Shown: positions 1 through 5,424 of the stretch, piece after piece
Layout of the letters: each line of letters starts with the position of its first letter
Position numbering within the stretch: the stretch's first letter is position 1
Source of the DNA: DAOVGU01 sp030637775 [NCBI: bacterium]
GTDB taxonomy: Bacteria > Ratteibacteria > UBA8468
Direction: 5' to 3'
Assembly (NCBI GenBank): GCA_030637775.1
Contig: DAOWFY010000022.1
Coordinates: 1-5,684, forward strand
DNA: 5,684 nucleotides
Notes under the pieces: model-generated
What the model saw: the letters and a program-made list of their open reading frames with translations, nothing else
What the model was told of the DNA's origin: nothing
Database searches by the model: none
Position numbers and translations under genes: made by a program

Positions 1-183
1 AGAAGGATTATCAAGGGAGGCTCTCACTTCTCAACTCCCGGAGGATATCTCATTTTAGAGATGGGAGCAAATCAGTCCGAGAGCATCAGAAATTTAGTGG
101 AGAATAATGGGTCCCTTTCGCTGGAGAGAATCGTTCCCGATTATCAGGGGATAGAGAGAGTGGCAATTATCAGGCATGGATAA
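1..183 (+). CDS. prmC: Release factor glutamine methyltransferase PrmC (HemK), 3' end only
   Basis: The window opens inside a reading frame that gives the last 60 residues of a protein ending in TAA at 181-183. The visible part contains GGYLILEMGANQSESI, then RIVPDYQGIERVAIIR. This is the C-terminal pattern of PrmC/HemK: a 'GG-hydrophobic-LEIG' strand, a helix, and a final 'D..G.dRv' strand. PrmC is a cytosolic SAM-dependent enzyme that methylates the glutamine of the GGQ motif in peptide release factors 1 and 2. The catalytic NPPY motif would lie upstream of the window and cannot be checked. The stop overlaps the murA start by 8 bases, so the two are probably co-transcribed and translationally coupled. 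prfA would be the expected upstream neighbour. The identification is good for so short a piece because both sequence pattern and context agree. Confidence 0.85.
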   Translation, partial: RRIIKGGSHFSTPGGYLILEMGANQSESIRNLVENNGSLSLERIVPDYQGIERVAIIRHG

Positions 184-1438
184 GATTATTATCAAGGGTG
201 GAATCCCTTTGAAGGGAAGGGTAAAGCTCTCTGGCTCTAAGAATAGCGCTTTGCCAATTCTGGCTGCTACCCTTTTAGCAGAAGGGACCTCTAATATTGA
301 GAATCTTCCTCTCTTAAAAGATATTGAGACAATGCTAAGGATCTTGGATTCTTTAGGGGCAAAGATAGAATTGGGGAAAAGATCGGTAAAGATAAATACA
401 GAATCGGTAAGAAATTTTACCGCTCCTTATGATTTAGTGCGTACGATGAGAGGTTCCATCTGTATCTTAGGTCCTTTATTAGCCCGCTTTGGGAGGGCAG
501 TTGTTTCTTTACCCGGTGGTTGTGTTATCGGTCCGCGGCCGATTGATTTGCATCTTAAGGGATTGGAGAAGTTGGGAGCAAAAATTGAGATGAAAAAAGG
601 CGATATTAAAGCTAAAGCTAAGAAACTAAAAGGAAAAAGAATCTTTCTTGGGGGTGCTTTTGGCTCCAGTGTTCTTGCCACCGCTAATCTGATGATGGCC
701 GCCACATTGGCAGATGGAGAGACTTTGATTGAATTTGCGGCCTGCGAGCCAGAGGTTGCTGATTTAGCAAACTTCTTAAACGGGATGGGGGCGAAAATTG
801 ATGGCGCAGGCTCCCATTTCTTGAGGATTAAGGGGGTAAGAAGATTAAAGGGGGGAACTTATAGGATAGTTCCTGATAGGATTGAAGCAGGAACCTATTT
901 GGTTGCCGGGCTAATTACCAAAGGTGAGGTTGCAATTGAAGGAGCAATTTCCAGACATTTAGGAGCAGTAATTGATAAAATAGAGGAGGCGGGAGCAAAA
1001 GTAGAGATTAAAAAAGAAAACAGCCTTCATATTAAAAATTCTGGTGGTTTAAAATCTGTTAATGTTATCACCTTACCTTATCCGGGCTTTCCTACAGATA
1101 TGCAGGCGCAATTTATGGCCCTGATGTGTCTTGCCAAAGGTACCTCCATTATTACCGAGCGTATCTTTCCCAAACGTTTCATCCATGTAGGAGAGCTAAA
1201 TCGAATGGGTGCAGATATTAGTATGGAAGGGGACAGCGCCATTGTCAAAGGGGGTAGAGTGTTTATCGGGACAAGGGTGATGGCCTCTGATCTCAGAGCA
1301 AGTGCTGCTCTTATCTTAGCCGCTTTGGCGGCGAAAGGAGAGACAGAAATTTCCCGGGTTTACCATCTTGATCGTGGTTATGAAAGATTGGTGGAAAAAC
1401 TCTCTACACTTGGTGCTAAGATTAAAAGAGTTGAATAA
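176..1438 (+). CDS. murA: UDP-N-acetylglucosamine 1-carboxyvinyltransferase MurA
   Basis: A full-length (420 aa) MurA of the EPSP synthase-like fold. This cytosolic enzyme transfers enolpyruvate from phosphoenolpyruvate to UDP-GlcNAc, the first committed step of peptidoglycan synthesis. Visible hallmarks are the LSGSKNSALPIL segment with K22-N23, the active-site loop PGGCVIGPRPIDLH with catalytic C116, R121 after it, FPTDMQAQF with D308, DLRASAAL with R374, and DRGYER with R400. These match E. coli K22, N23, C115, R120, D305, R371 and R397. C116 is cysteine, not the aspartate of fosfomycin-insensitive MurAs, so sensitivity is predicted (inference). The ATG at 176 starts inside the last codons of prmC. 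No strong Shine-Dalgarno precedes it, which fits translational coupling. Length and both ends match the family and nothing appears broken. It could be called MurA1/MurZ if the genome has a second copy. Confidence 0.97.
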   Translation: MDKIIIKGGIPLKGRVKLSGSKNSALPILAATLLAEGTSNIENLPLLKDIETMLRILDSLGAKIELGKRSVKINTESVRNFTAPYDLVRTMRGSICILGPLLARFGRAVVSLPGGCVIGPRPIDLHLKGLEKLGAKIEMKKGDIKAKAKKLKGKRIFLGGAFGSSVLATANLMMAATLADGETLIEFAACEPEVADLANFLNGMGAKIDGAGSHFLRIKGVRRLKGGTYRIVPDRIEAGTYLVAGLITKGEVAIEGAISRHLGAVIDKIEEAGAKVEIKKENSLHIKNSGGLKSVNVITLPYPGFPTDMQAQFMALMCLAKGTSIITERIFPKRFIHVGELNRMGADISMEGDSAIVKGGRVFIGTRVMASDLRASAALILAALAAKGETEISRVYHLDRGYERLVEKLSTLGAKIKRVE

Positions 1439-1459
1439 AAGTAGATAATAGAGTAGTAT
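1431..1459 (+). promoter_or_regulatory. Possible weak sigma70-type promoter before rpsP
   Basis: TTGAAT at 1431-1436 and TAGTAT at 1454-1459 are separated by 17 bases. Each matches four of six consensus positions. The -35 lies on the last codons of murA. A transcript would start near 1466, about 37 bases before the rpsP ATG. This is the only gap larger than one base in the housekeeping block, so an internal promoter is plausible. The match is weak enough to be chance in AT-rich DNA. Confidence 0.3.
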
Positions 1460-1466
1460 GATGAAA

Positions 1467-1491
1467 TGTTCTCCCCAGTTATGAGGAGACA
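1467..1491 (+). promoter_or_regulatory. Small hairpin in the rpsP leader
   Basis: TCTCC at 1470-1474 can pair with GGAGA at 1485-1489. Two further pairs (T1467-A1491 and G1468-C1490) form across a bulged T1469, leaving a 10-base loop. The stem covers a GGAG sequence lying 14 bases before the rpsP start. The more likely ribosome binding site, GGGAG at 1494-1498, is left free. It has no U-tract and so is not a terminator. A leader role is only inference. Confidence 0.25.
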
Positions 1492-1502
1492 CAGGGAGAA
1501 AT

Positions 1503-1745
1503 ATGGTCAGAATCAGATTAAGAAGGGTAGGGGCAAAGAAGAAGCCCTTATTTAGGATTATTGTGGTAGATAGCCGGAAGGATGGTTTAGGAGATGTTAT
1601 TGAGACCATTGGTTTCTATGACAATAGAAGTAATCCCAAGGTAATAAAAATTAATAAGGAGCGTACTACTTATTGGCTGGAGAAAGGGGCTCAGCCAACG
1701 GAAACGGTGAAAAGTCTCCTTAAAAAAGAAGCAATAAAGTGTTGA
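1503..1745 (+). CDS. rpsP: 30S ribosomal protein S16
   Basis: An 80-residue protein beginning MVRIRLRRVGAKKKPLFRI, followed by VVDSRKDGLGDVIETIGFYD and a segment resembling INKERTTYWLEKGAQPTETV. This is the complete, standard S16 sequence pattern at normal family length. S16 is a primary binding protein of the 16S rRNA 5' domain and is needed for small-subunit assembly. GGGAG at 1494-1498 lies 4 bases before the ATG and supports this start. The last 7 bases overlap the trmD start, so the two are coupled. In many bacteria rimM, and often a small KH-domain gene, sit between rpsP and trmD; here nothing does. Identification is essentially certain. Confidence 0.97.
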   Translation: MVRIRLRRVGAKKKPLFRIIVVDSRKDGLGDVIETIGFYDNRSNPKVIKINKERTTYWLEKGAQPTETVKSLLKKEAIKC

Positions 1746-2437
1746 TTGATATTTTAACGATTTTTCCTGAAATCTTTACTCCCTTGGAGGTGAGTATTAT
1801 CAAGCGGGCTAAAGAGAAGGGTCTCGTCAAGATTAATATTTATAATCTAAGAGATTTTACGCATAACAAGCATAAAAAAGTAGATGACTTTGCTTATGGT
1901 GGAGGAAGAGGAATGGTGATGAAGCCGGAGCCAATCTTTGAGGGGATAGAATATATTAAGGAAAAATTAAAAATTAAAAATGAAAAATTAAAAATTATTC
2001 TCCTCACCCCTATTGGAACTCTTTTCAGCCAAAAGATGGCCAAAGAACTTTCTCAAGAGAAGCACTTAATTTTTATCTGCGGACATTATGAAGGGGTAGA
2101 TGAGCGGGTAAAAACGATTGTTGATCAGGAGATCTCTATTGGTGACTATGTTTTAACCGGTGGGGAATTACCGGCAATGGTAGTGATTGATGCTGCCTGT
2201 CGGCTTATTCCTGGTGTTCTTCCCAAAGAGGCAATAGAGGAGGATTCCTTCTCTACCGGGGTATTTGATTGGCCGCATTATACAAGACCTCCTATCTATC
2301 AAGGCTTAAAAGTTCCCGAGGTTCTCCTCTCAGGTAATCACCGGGAGATTGCTAAGTGGCGCCGGAAACAGGCAAAGGAGCGAACACGCACTCTTCGCCC
2401 AGATCTTATAAAAGAGGTTAAAAATGAATGCTCCTGA
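1739..2437 (+). CDS. trmD: tRNA (guanine-N1-)-methyltransferase TrmD
   Basis: A complete TrmD (232 aa), the SPOUT-family dimeric enzyme that methylates N1 of G37 in tRNA using S-adenosylmethionine and prevents frameshifting. The N-terminus [11 protein letters not shown] is typical. It is followed by [36 protein letters not shown], the trefoil-knot SAM site [21 protein letters not shown] (R155), EEDSF with catalytic D169 at the same number as in E. coli, and PHYTRPP. The C-terminal domain carries [14 protein letters not shown]. The GTG at 1739 gives MLIDIL, which aligns with E. coli MWIGII. A TTG one codon later is the alternative. The start lies in the rpsP stop region and the end overlaps rplS by 14 bases. 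Oddity: residues 75-86 ([12 protein letters not shown]) are encoded by an AT-rich 21-base direct repeat in the loop after the GGGRGM motif. Confidence 0.97.
   Translation: MLIDILTIFPEIFTPLEVSIIKRAKEKGLVKINIYNLRDFTHNKHKKVDDFAYGGGRGMVMKPEPIFEGIEYIKEKLKIKNEKLKIILLTPIGTLFSQKMAKELSQEKHLIFICGHYEGVDERVKTIVDQEISIGDYVLTGGELPAMVVIDAACRLIPGVLPKEAIEEDSFSTGVFDWPHYTRPPIYQGLKVPEVLLSGNHREIAKWRRKQAKERTRTLRPDLIKEVKNECS
1961..1996 (+). repeat. In-frame AT-rich 21-base direct repeat inside trmD
   Basis: The 15-mer GAAAAATTAAAAATT occurs exactly at 1961-1975 and again at 1982-1996, a period of 21 bases or seven codons. It encodes EKLKIKN followed by EKLKII, so the reading frame is kept. The only G residues in the 36 bases are the first base of each copy. 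The repeat falls between conserved TrmD segments, in a place where homologues vary. Confidence 0.85.
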
Positions 2438-2747
2438 AAAAACTTTTTCTCAGTTTTCGGTAGGGGACGAGGTTGCTGTCCACCTTAAAATAATTGAGCC
2501 GGAAAGAGAGAAAAAAAAGGGTAAAAAAGAAGAAAAATCTCGAGAGAGAATCCAGATTTTTGATGGTATCGTAATCGCTAAAAAAGGGAGTGGCGCAAAT
2601 GAGACATTTACTGTGCGCAAAATCTCCTATGGGGAGGGAGTGGAAAGAATCTTTCCTCTTCATTCTCCGCTTATTCAGGATATCAAGATCAAGAAGAAAG
2701 GAGAAACAAGAAGAGCAAAATTGTACTATCTTAGAAGGAAAGTTTGA
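2424..2747 (+). CDS. rplS: 50S ribosomal protein L19
   Basis: A 107-residue L19, located at the interface of the two ribosomal subunits. The conserved core is clear: [53 protein letters not shown] and RRAKLYYLR. Three differences from the E. coli pattern are seen. The N-terminal helix (about 10 residues before the 'F.vGD' strand) is missing. A lysine/glutamate-rich stretch, [16 protein letters not shown], is inserted in the loop before RIQ. The protein ends at YYLRRKV, without the usual GKAARIKE tail. An in-frame TAA at 2409-2411 excludes a longer N-terminus. GAGG at 2414-2417 lies 6 bases before the ATG and supports the start. It overlaps trmD by 14 bases and is followed one base later by yraN. 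The trmD-rplS pairing is a widespread bacterial order. Confidence 0.95.
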   Translation: MNAPEKTFSQFSVGDEVAVHLKIIEPEREKKKGKKEEKSRERIQIFDGIVIAKKGSGANETFTVRKISYGEGVERIFPLHSPLIQDIKIKKKGETRRAKLYYLRRKV

Positions 2748-2748
2748 G

Positions 2749-3117
2749 TTGACAAAAGAAAGACAAAGGCTGGGCAGGGAAGGGGAGGAGCGAGCAGAGA
2801 AATTTTTGCGCTCTGAGGGCTACAAAGTAATAAATAGAAATTTCAAGACCCCTTTTGGTGAGATCGATCTCATTGCTTACAAGAGAAAGGTTCTTGTTTT
2901 CATTGAGGTGAAAGCAAGAACCTCTTATAATTTTGGGAGGCCTGAGGAATCTATCTCTGAGGAGAAGAAGAAAAAAATATCTAAGGTTGCTTCTTTATAT
3001 CTCAAAGCAAAAAAATTGAACGGGGTTGATTGCCGTTTTGATGTTGTCGCTCTTGTCTTAGATAAAGAGAAAAAAGTAAAAATTAAGTTAATTGAAAATG
3101 CCTTCCAGTTATGTTAG
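2749..3117 (+). CDS. yraN: YraN/UPF0102 family protein, predicted nuclease fold
   Basis: A UPF0102 (YraN) protein. A TTG start at 2749 gives 122 residues, the usual family length, beginning MTKERQRLGREGEERAEKFL. This is the expected N-terminal helix with the 'G..GE..A...L...G' pattern. The core GEIDLIA...VFIEVKARTS provides E38, D40, E53 and K55, the acidic/lysine set of the PD-(D/E)XK endonuclease-like fold. FDVVALVLD follows near the C-terminus. A longer reading using an ATG at 2590 would overlap rplS by about 158 bases and add residues foreign to the family, so it was not chosen. AAGGA at 2735-2739, 9 bases before the TTG, supports the start. The biochemical role of the family is poorly defined. 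Its common placement next to comM or dprA suggests DNA processing. The stop overlaps comM by 7 bases. Confidence 0.92.
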   Translation: MTKERQRLGREGEERAEKFLRSEGYKVINRNFKTPFGEIDLIAYKRKVLVFIEVKARTSYNFGRPEESISEEKKKKISKVASLYLKAKKLNGVDCRFDVVALVLDKEKKVKIKLIENAFQLC

Positions 3118-4646
3118 CCAAGGTTTATTCTGCCACGATCTTGGGGATAGAAGCATATCCAATCGAGATTGAAGTAGATGTTGCGCGAGGTCTGCCTTCC
3201 TTCTCTATTGTAGGGCTACCTGATCAGGCAGTGAGAGAAAGCAGAGATAGAGTTAAGCCTGCCCTAAAGAACTCCGGTTTTGAATTTCCCGTAAAAAAGA
3301 TTACCGTCAATCTGGCCCCCGCTGACCTTAAAAAGGAAGGTCCTTCCTTCGATCTTCCTATCGCTATCGGACTCCTGGCCGCAACAAAAGTAATTAAGTG
3401 CGATCGATTAGCCGACTATTTCATCTTAGGAGAGCTTTCCTTAGATAGCTCTTTGCGACCGGTAAAAGGAATTCTTCCCACGGTATTGAAGGCAAAGGGC
3501 CTGAAGAAAAAGGGAGTTATCCTGCCCGAGGAGAATGCCCGAGAGGCAGCTTTAATTAAAGGGATCGATATCTATCCCGTTGGCTCATTAAAGAAGGCGA
3601 TTGATTTCTTGGAAGCAAGAATTGAAATCCTTCCTTTCTCCCTGGAGGTGAAGAATCTCTTTAAAGAAAGAGCAATTTATCCCGTAGATTTTGATGAGGT
3701 AGCTGGTCAGGAGCACGTGAAGCGGGCTTTAGAGGTAGCGGTCAGTGGAGGCCATAATCTTCTCCTTATTGGACCTCCGGGTTCAGGAAAGACGATGTTG
3801 GCGAAGAGACTTCCTACCATTCTTCCTGATATTACTCTCGGTGAGGCTTTAGAGACAACCAAGATTCACTCCATTGCCGGCCTTCTAAATCCCAAAGAGG
3901 CCATTGTAGCGACTCGTCCCTTTCGCAGTCCTCACCACACAATCTCCGATGTTGCCCTTATTGGTGGTGGTCCTTTTCCTAAACCCGGAGAGATAAGTCT
4001 GTCCCATAACGGTGTTCTCTTTTTGGATGAATTTGCTGAATTTCATCAGGATGTGCTTGAGGTGTTGCGTCAACCATTGGAGGATGGGGTAATACATATC
4101 TCTCGCGCCAAAGGCTCAGTTAGTTTCCCCGCCAGATTTATGCTTGTAGGAGCAATGAATTCCTGCCCCTGCGGCTACTATACCGACCCCAGACACGAAT
4201 GCACCTGCACTCCAAATCAGATCCAGAAATATCGCGCTAAACTCTCCGGCCCCCTTTTAGATAGAATTGACCTGCAGATTGAGGTTCCGGGAATATCCTT
4301 TTCCCAAATGGCAAGTGAAGAGAAGAAAGGGGAAAGTTCAAAGATTATTAAAGAAAGAGTTAACAAAGCCCGAGATGTTCAGTTAGAAAGATTTAGGGAA
4401 GATGACATCTACTGCAATTCCCGGATGGATAAGTCCCAGCTCAAGAAATACTGCTTTATCAATGAAGAATCCAAAACACTTTTAGGCTTAGCCATCGATA
4501 AACTTGGAATGAGTGCCCGAGCCTATGATAAGATTCTAAAAGTCTCCCGCACCATTGCCGATTTAGAAGGCTCCTCTTCTATTCAAACTTCTCACATCTC
4601 CGAGGCAATTCAGTATCGGAGTTTGGATAGAAAGCTGGAGGTTTGA
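3111..4646 (+). CDS. comM: ComM/YifB family AAA+ ATPase (Mg-chelatase-like)
   Basis: A full-length (511 aa) ComM/YifB. Members are hexameric AAA+ helicases; ComM of Vibrio is reported to drive branch migration during natural transformation. The N-terminal ChlI/Lon-like domain starts MLAKVYSATILGIEAYP and contains RGLPSFSIVGLPD and NLAPADLKKEG. The AAA+ module has Walker A GPPGSGKT (residues 221-228), Walker B VLFLDEF (D306, E307), a CxC-x9-CxC cysteine cluster (C352, C354, C364, C366) and LLDRIDLQIEVP with a possible arginine finger R385. The Mg-chelatase C-terminal domain ends RTIADLEGS...[15 protein letters not shown]. The ATG overlaps the yraN stop and no strong Shine-Dalgarno is seen, so coupling is likely. 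Two in-frame stops in tandem (TGA TAA) close it. Oddity: the last ~50 codons recur, mutated, 0.94 kb downstream. The final residues KLEV lack the tryptophan I recall from many family members and which the downstream relic has. Confidence 0.96.
   Translation: MLAKVYSATILGIEAYPIEIEVDVARGLPSFSIVGLPDQAVRESRDRVKPALKNSGFEFPVKKITVNLAPADLKKEGPSFDLPIAIGLLAATKVIKCDRLADYFILGELSLDSSLRPVKGILPTVLKAKGLKKKGVILPEENAREAALIKGIDIYPVGSLKKAIDFLEARIEILPFSLEVKNLFKERAIYPVDFDEVAGQEHVKRALEVAVSGGHNLLLIGPPGSGKTMLAKRLPTILPDITLGEALETTKIHSIAGLLNPKEAIVATRPFRSPHHTISDVALIGGGPFPKPGEISLSHNGVLFLDEFAEFHQDVLEVLRQPLEDGVIHISRAKGSVSFPARFMLVGAMNSCPCGYYTDPRHECTCTPNQIQKYRAKLSGPLLDRIDLQIEVPGISFSQMASEEKKGESSKIIKERVNKARDVQLERFREDDIYCNSRMDKSQLKKYCFINEESKTLLGLAIDKLGMSARAYDKILKVSRTIADLEGSSSIQTSHISEAIQYRSLDRKLEV
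4524..4630 (+). repeat. Left copy of the comM 3'-end direct repeat
   Basis: These 107 bases of comM align without gaps to 5460-5566, with 95 identical positions by hand count. Nine of the 12 differences are synonymous. Three change amino acids (G to A, Q to E, S to P). Weaker similarity extends left of 4524 to about 4493. Beyond 4630 the two copies diverge completely. The MNT and HEPN genes lie between the copies. Confidence 0.93.
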
Positions 4647-4651
4647 TAAGG

Positions 4652-4680
4652 TTTACAATTTTTATCTCTGGTGTTATAAT
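4652..4680 (+). promoter_or_regulatory. Strong sigma70-type promoter for the MNT/HEPN pair
   Basis: TTTACA at 4652-4657 (five of six -35 consensus positions) and a perfect TATAAT at 4675-4680 are separated by exactly 17 bases. TG at 4672-4673 adds an extended -10. The predicted transcript starts near 4687, about 22 bases before the MNT ATG. It is by far the best promoter match seen in the window. It lies immediately after the comM stop, so the downstream pair can be expressed independently of the housekeeping operon. No clear operator palindrome was found over it. Confidence 0.8.
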
Positions 4681-4708
4681 TTTAAGCAAGAGAAGAAATT
4701 GAGAAATT

Positions 4709-5032
4709 ATGAAAGTTAATCTTCAAAAGGAAATTGAGAAGATTACAGAACAGATAATTAAGGAATACAAACCAGAAAGGATTATTCTCTTTGGTTCTGC
4801 AGTCAGTGGAAGATTAATGCCGGGGAGCGATATTGATCTTCTTGTGGTCAAAGAAACAAAAAGAAATCCGTGGGCAAGAACAAAAGAACTGGATCGGTTC
4901 ATTGAGCATAACTTTCCCTTTGACTTATTGGTATATACTCCAAAAGAAATAGAAAGGAGAATCACTGAAAACGATTTCTTTCTGAAAGAAATTATGAAGA
5001 GGGGTAAAGTAATTTATGAGAAAAGAGCTTAG
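4709..5032 (+). CDS. Minimal nucleotidyltransferase (MNT), MntA-like putative antitoxin
   Basis: A 107-residue protein of the polymerase beta-type nucleotidyltransferase superfamily. After a short helix comes the strand RIILFGS, then the signature GS-x3-G-x4-GSDIDLLV (G29, S30, G34, S40, D41, D43). A third acidic residue is D72 in FPFDLLVY. G29-S30 binds nucleotide triphosphate and D41/D43/D72 form the metal-binding triad of the family, so the protein looks catalytically competent. Members paired with HEPN genes act as antitoxins: MntA of Shewanella is reported to AMPylate its HepT partner. The ATG follows a purine-rich but weak ribosome binding region. It has its own promoter and overlaps the HEPN gene by 17 bases. 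Both genes are AT-richer than the sampled parts of comM, suggesting acquisition. The substrate cannot be stated from sequence. Confidence 0.85.
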   Translation: MKVNLQKEIEKITEQIIKEYKPERIILFGSAVSGRLMPGSDIDLLVVKETKRNPWARTKELDRFIEHNFPFDLLVYTPKEIERRITENDFFLKEIMKRGKVIYEKRA

Positions 5033-5414
5033 AAAGATTACTTCGGAATGGTTACGCAAAGCTGAAGATGATTTAGAATTTGCTAGTGTCAGTTTAGAAG
5101 AACTTGATAATTTTTATTCTCATATATGCATCCTTTGCCATGATAGTGTCGAAAAATTTCTAAAAGCTTTCCTTATCTCTCGAGGAAAGAAACCACTCAA
5201 AATTCATGATTTGGTAACTTTATTAAATAACTGCATTTCTCTTTTGGAAGGTGAGAAAAAACTCCAATTTATTAAGGATAGTTGTCGGATATTGAATCAA
5301 TATTATATACCCCTTAAATATCCTACCCATTATCCTCCAGCTACTAAAAAGCAGGCTGTTCAGGCCGTGGAAATTGCTAGTGAAGTTGCAGAGGTTATAA
5401 AGAAAGAAATTTAA
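5016..5414 (+). CDS. HEPN domain protein, putative toxin partner of the MNT gene
   Basis: A 132-residue, mainly helical protein of the HEPN superfamily (PF05168-like pattern). It begins with SEWLRKAEDDLEFASVSLEE, followed by CHDSVEKFLKAFLISRG (residues 41-57), KIHDLVTLLNNC (62-73), LNQYYIPLKYPTHYP (93-107) and a final helix AVQAVEIASEVAEVIKKE. Many HEPN proteins are RNases using an R-x4-6-H motif. Here no clear copy is present: R56 to H64 is too wide (seven residues between). At 101-106 the sequence is KYPTHY, where I recall arginine in many homologues. It may therefore be a regulated or inactive member, or use another site. The ATG lies inside the end of the MNT gene; GAGGGG at 4999-5004 is somewhat distant. 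The MNT-first, HEPN-second overlapping order is typical of these pairs. Toxicity is inferred from the partnership. Confidence 0.8.
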   Translation: MRKELRKITSEWLRKAEDDLEFASVSLEELDNFYSHICILCHDSVEKFLKAFLISRGKKPLKIHDLVTLLNNCISLLEGEKKLQFIKDSCRILNQYYIPLKYPTHYPPATKKQAVQAVEIASEVAEVIKKEI

Positions 5415-5424
5415 AAGAAACATT

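Noticed and set aside
427-705. 92-codon open frame on the minus strand inside murA
   Set aside because: It is fully covered by the conserved MurA coding sequence, has no recognisable protein features and is best explained as an antisense shadow.
1316-1609. 97-codon minus-strand frame across the murA end and rpsP start
   Set aside because: It overlaps two conserved plus-strand genes and resembles no known family; a chance frame.
2418-2663. 81-codon minus-strand frame opposite rplS
   Set aside because: The phenylalanine-rich translation is simply the complement of the lysine-rich L19 loop.
2590-2748. N-terminal extension of YraN from the ATG at 2590
   Set aside because: It overlaps rplS by about 158 bases and adds residues not found in the family; TTG 2749 gives the expected length and has a ribosome binding site.
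3885-4097. 70-codon minus-strand frame inside comM
   Set aside because: It lies opposite the Walker B region of ComM and shows no coding signs of its own.
4723-4965. 80-codon minus-strand frame opposite the MNT gene
   Set aside because: The plus-strand frame carries the complete nucleotidyltransferase signature, so this is a shadow.
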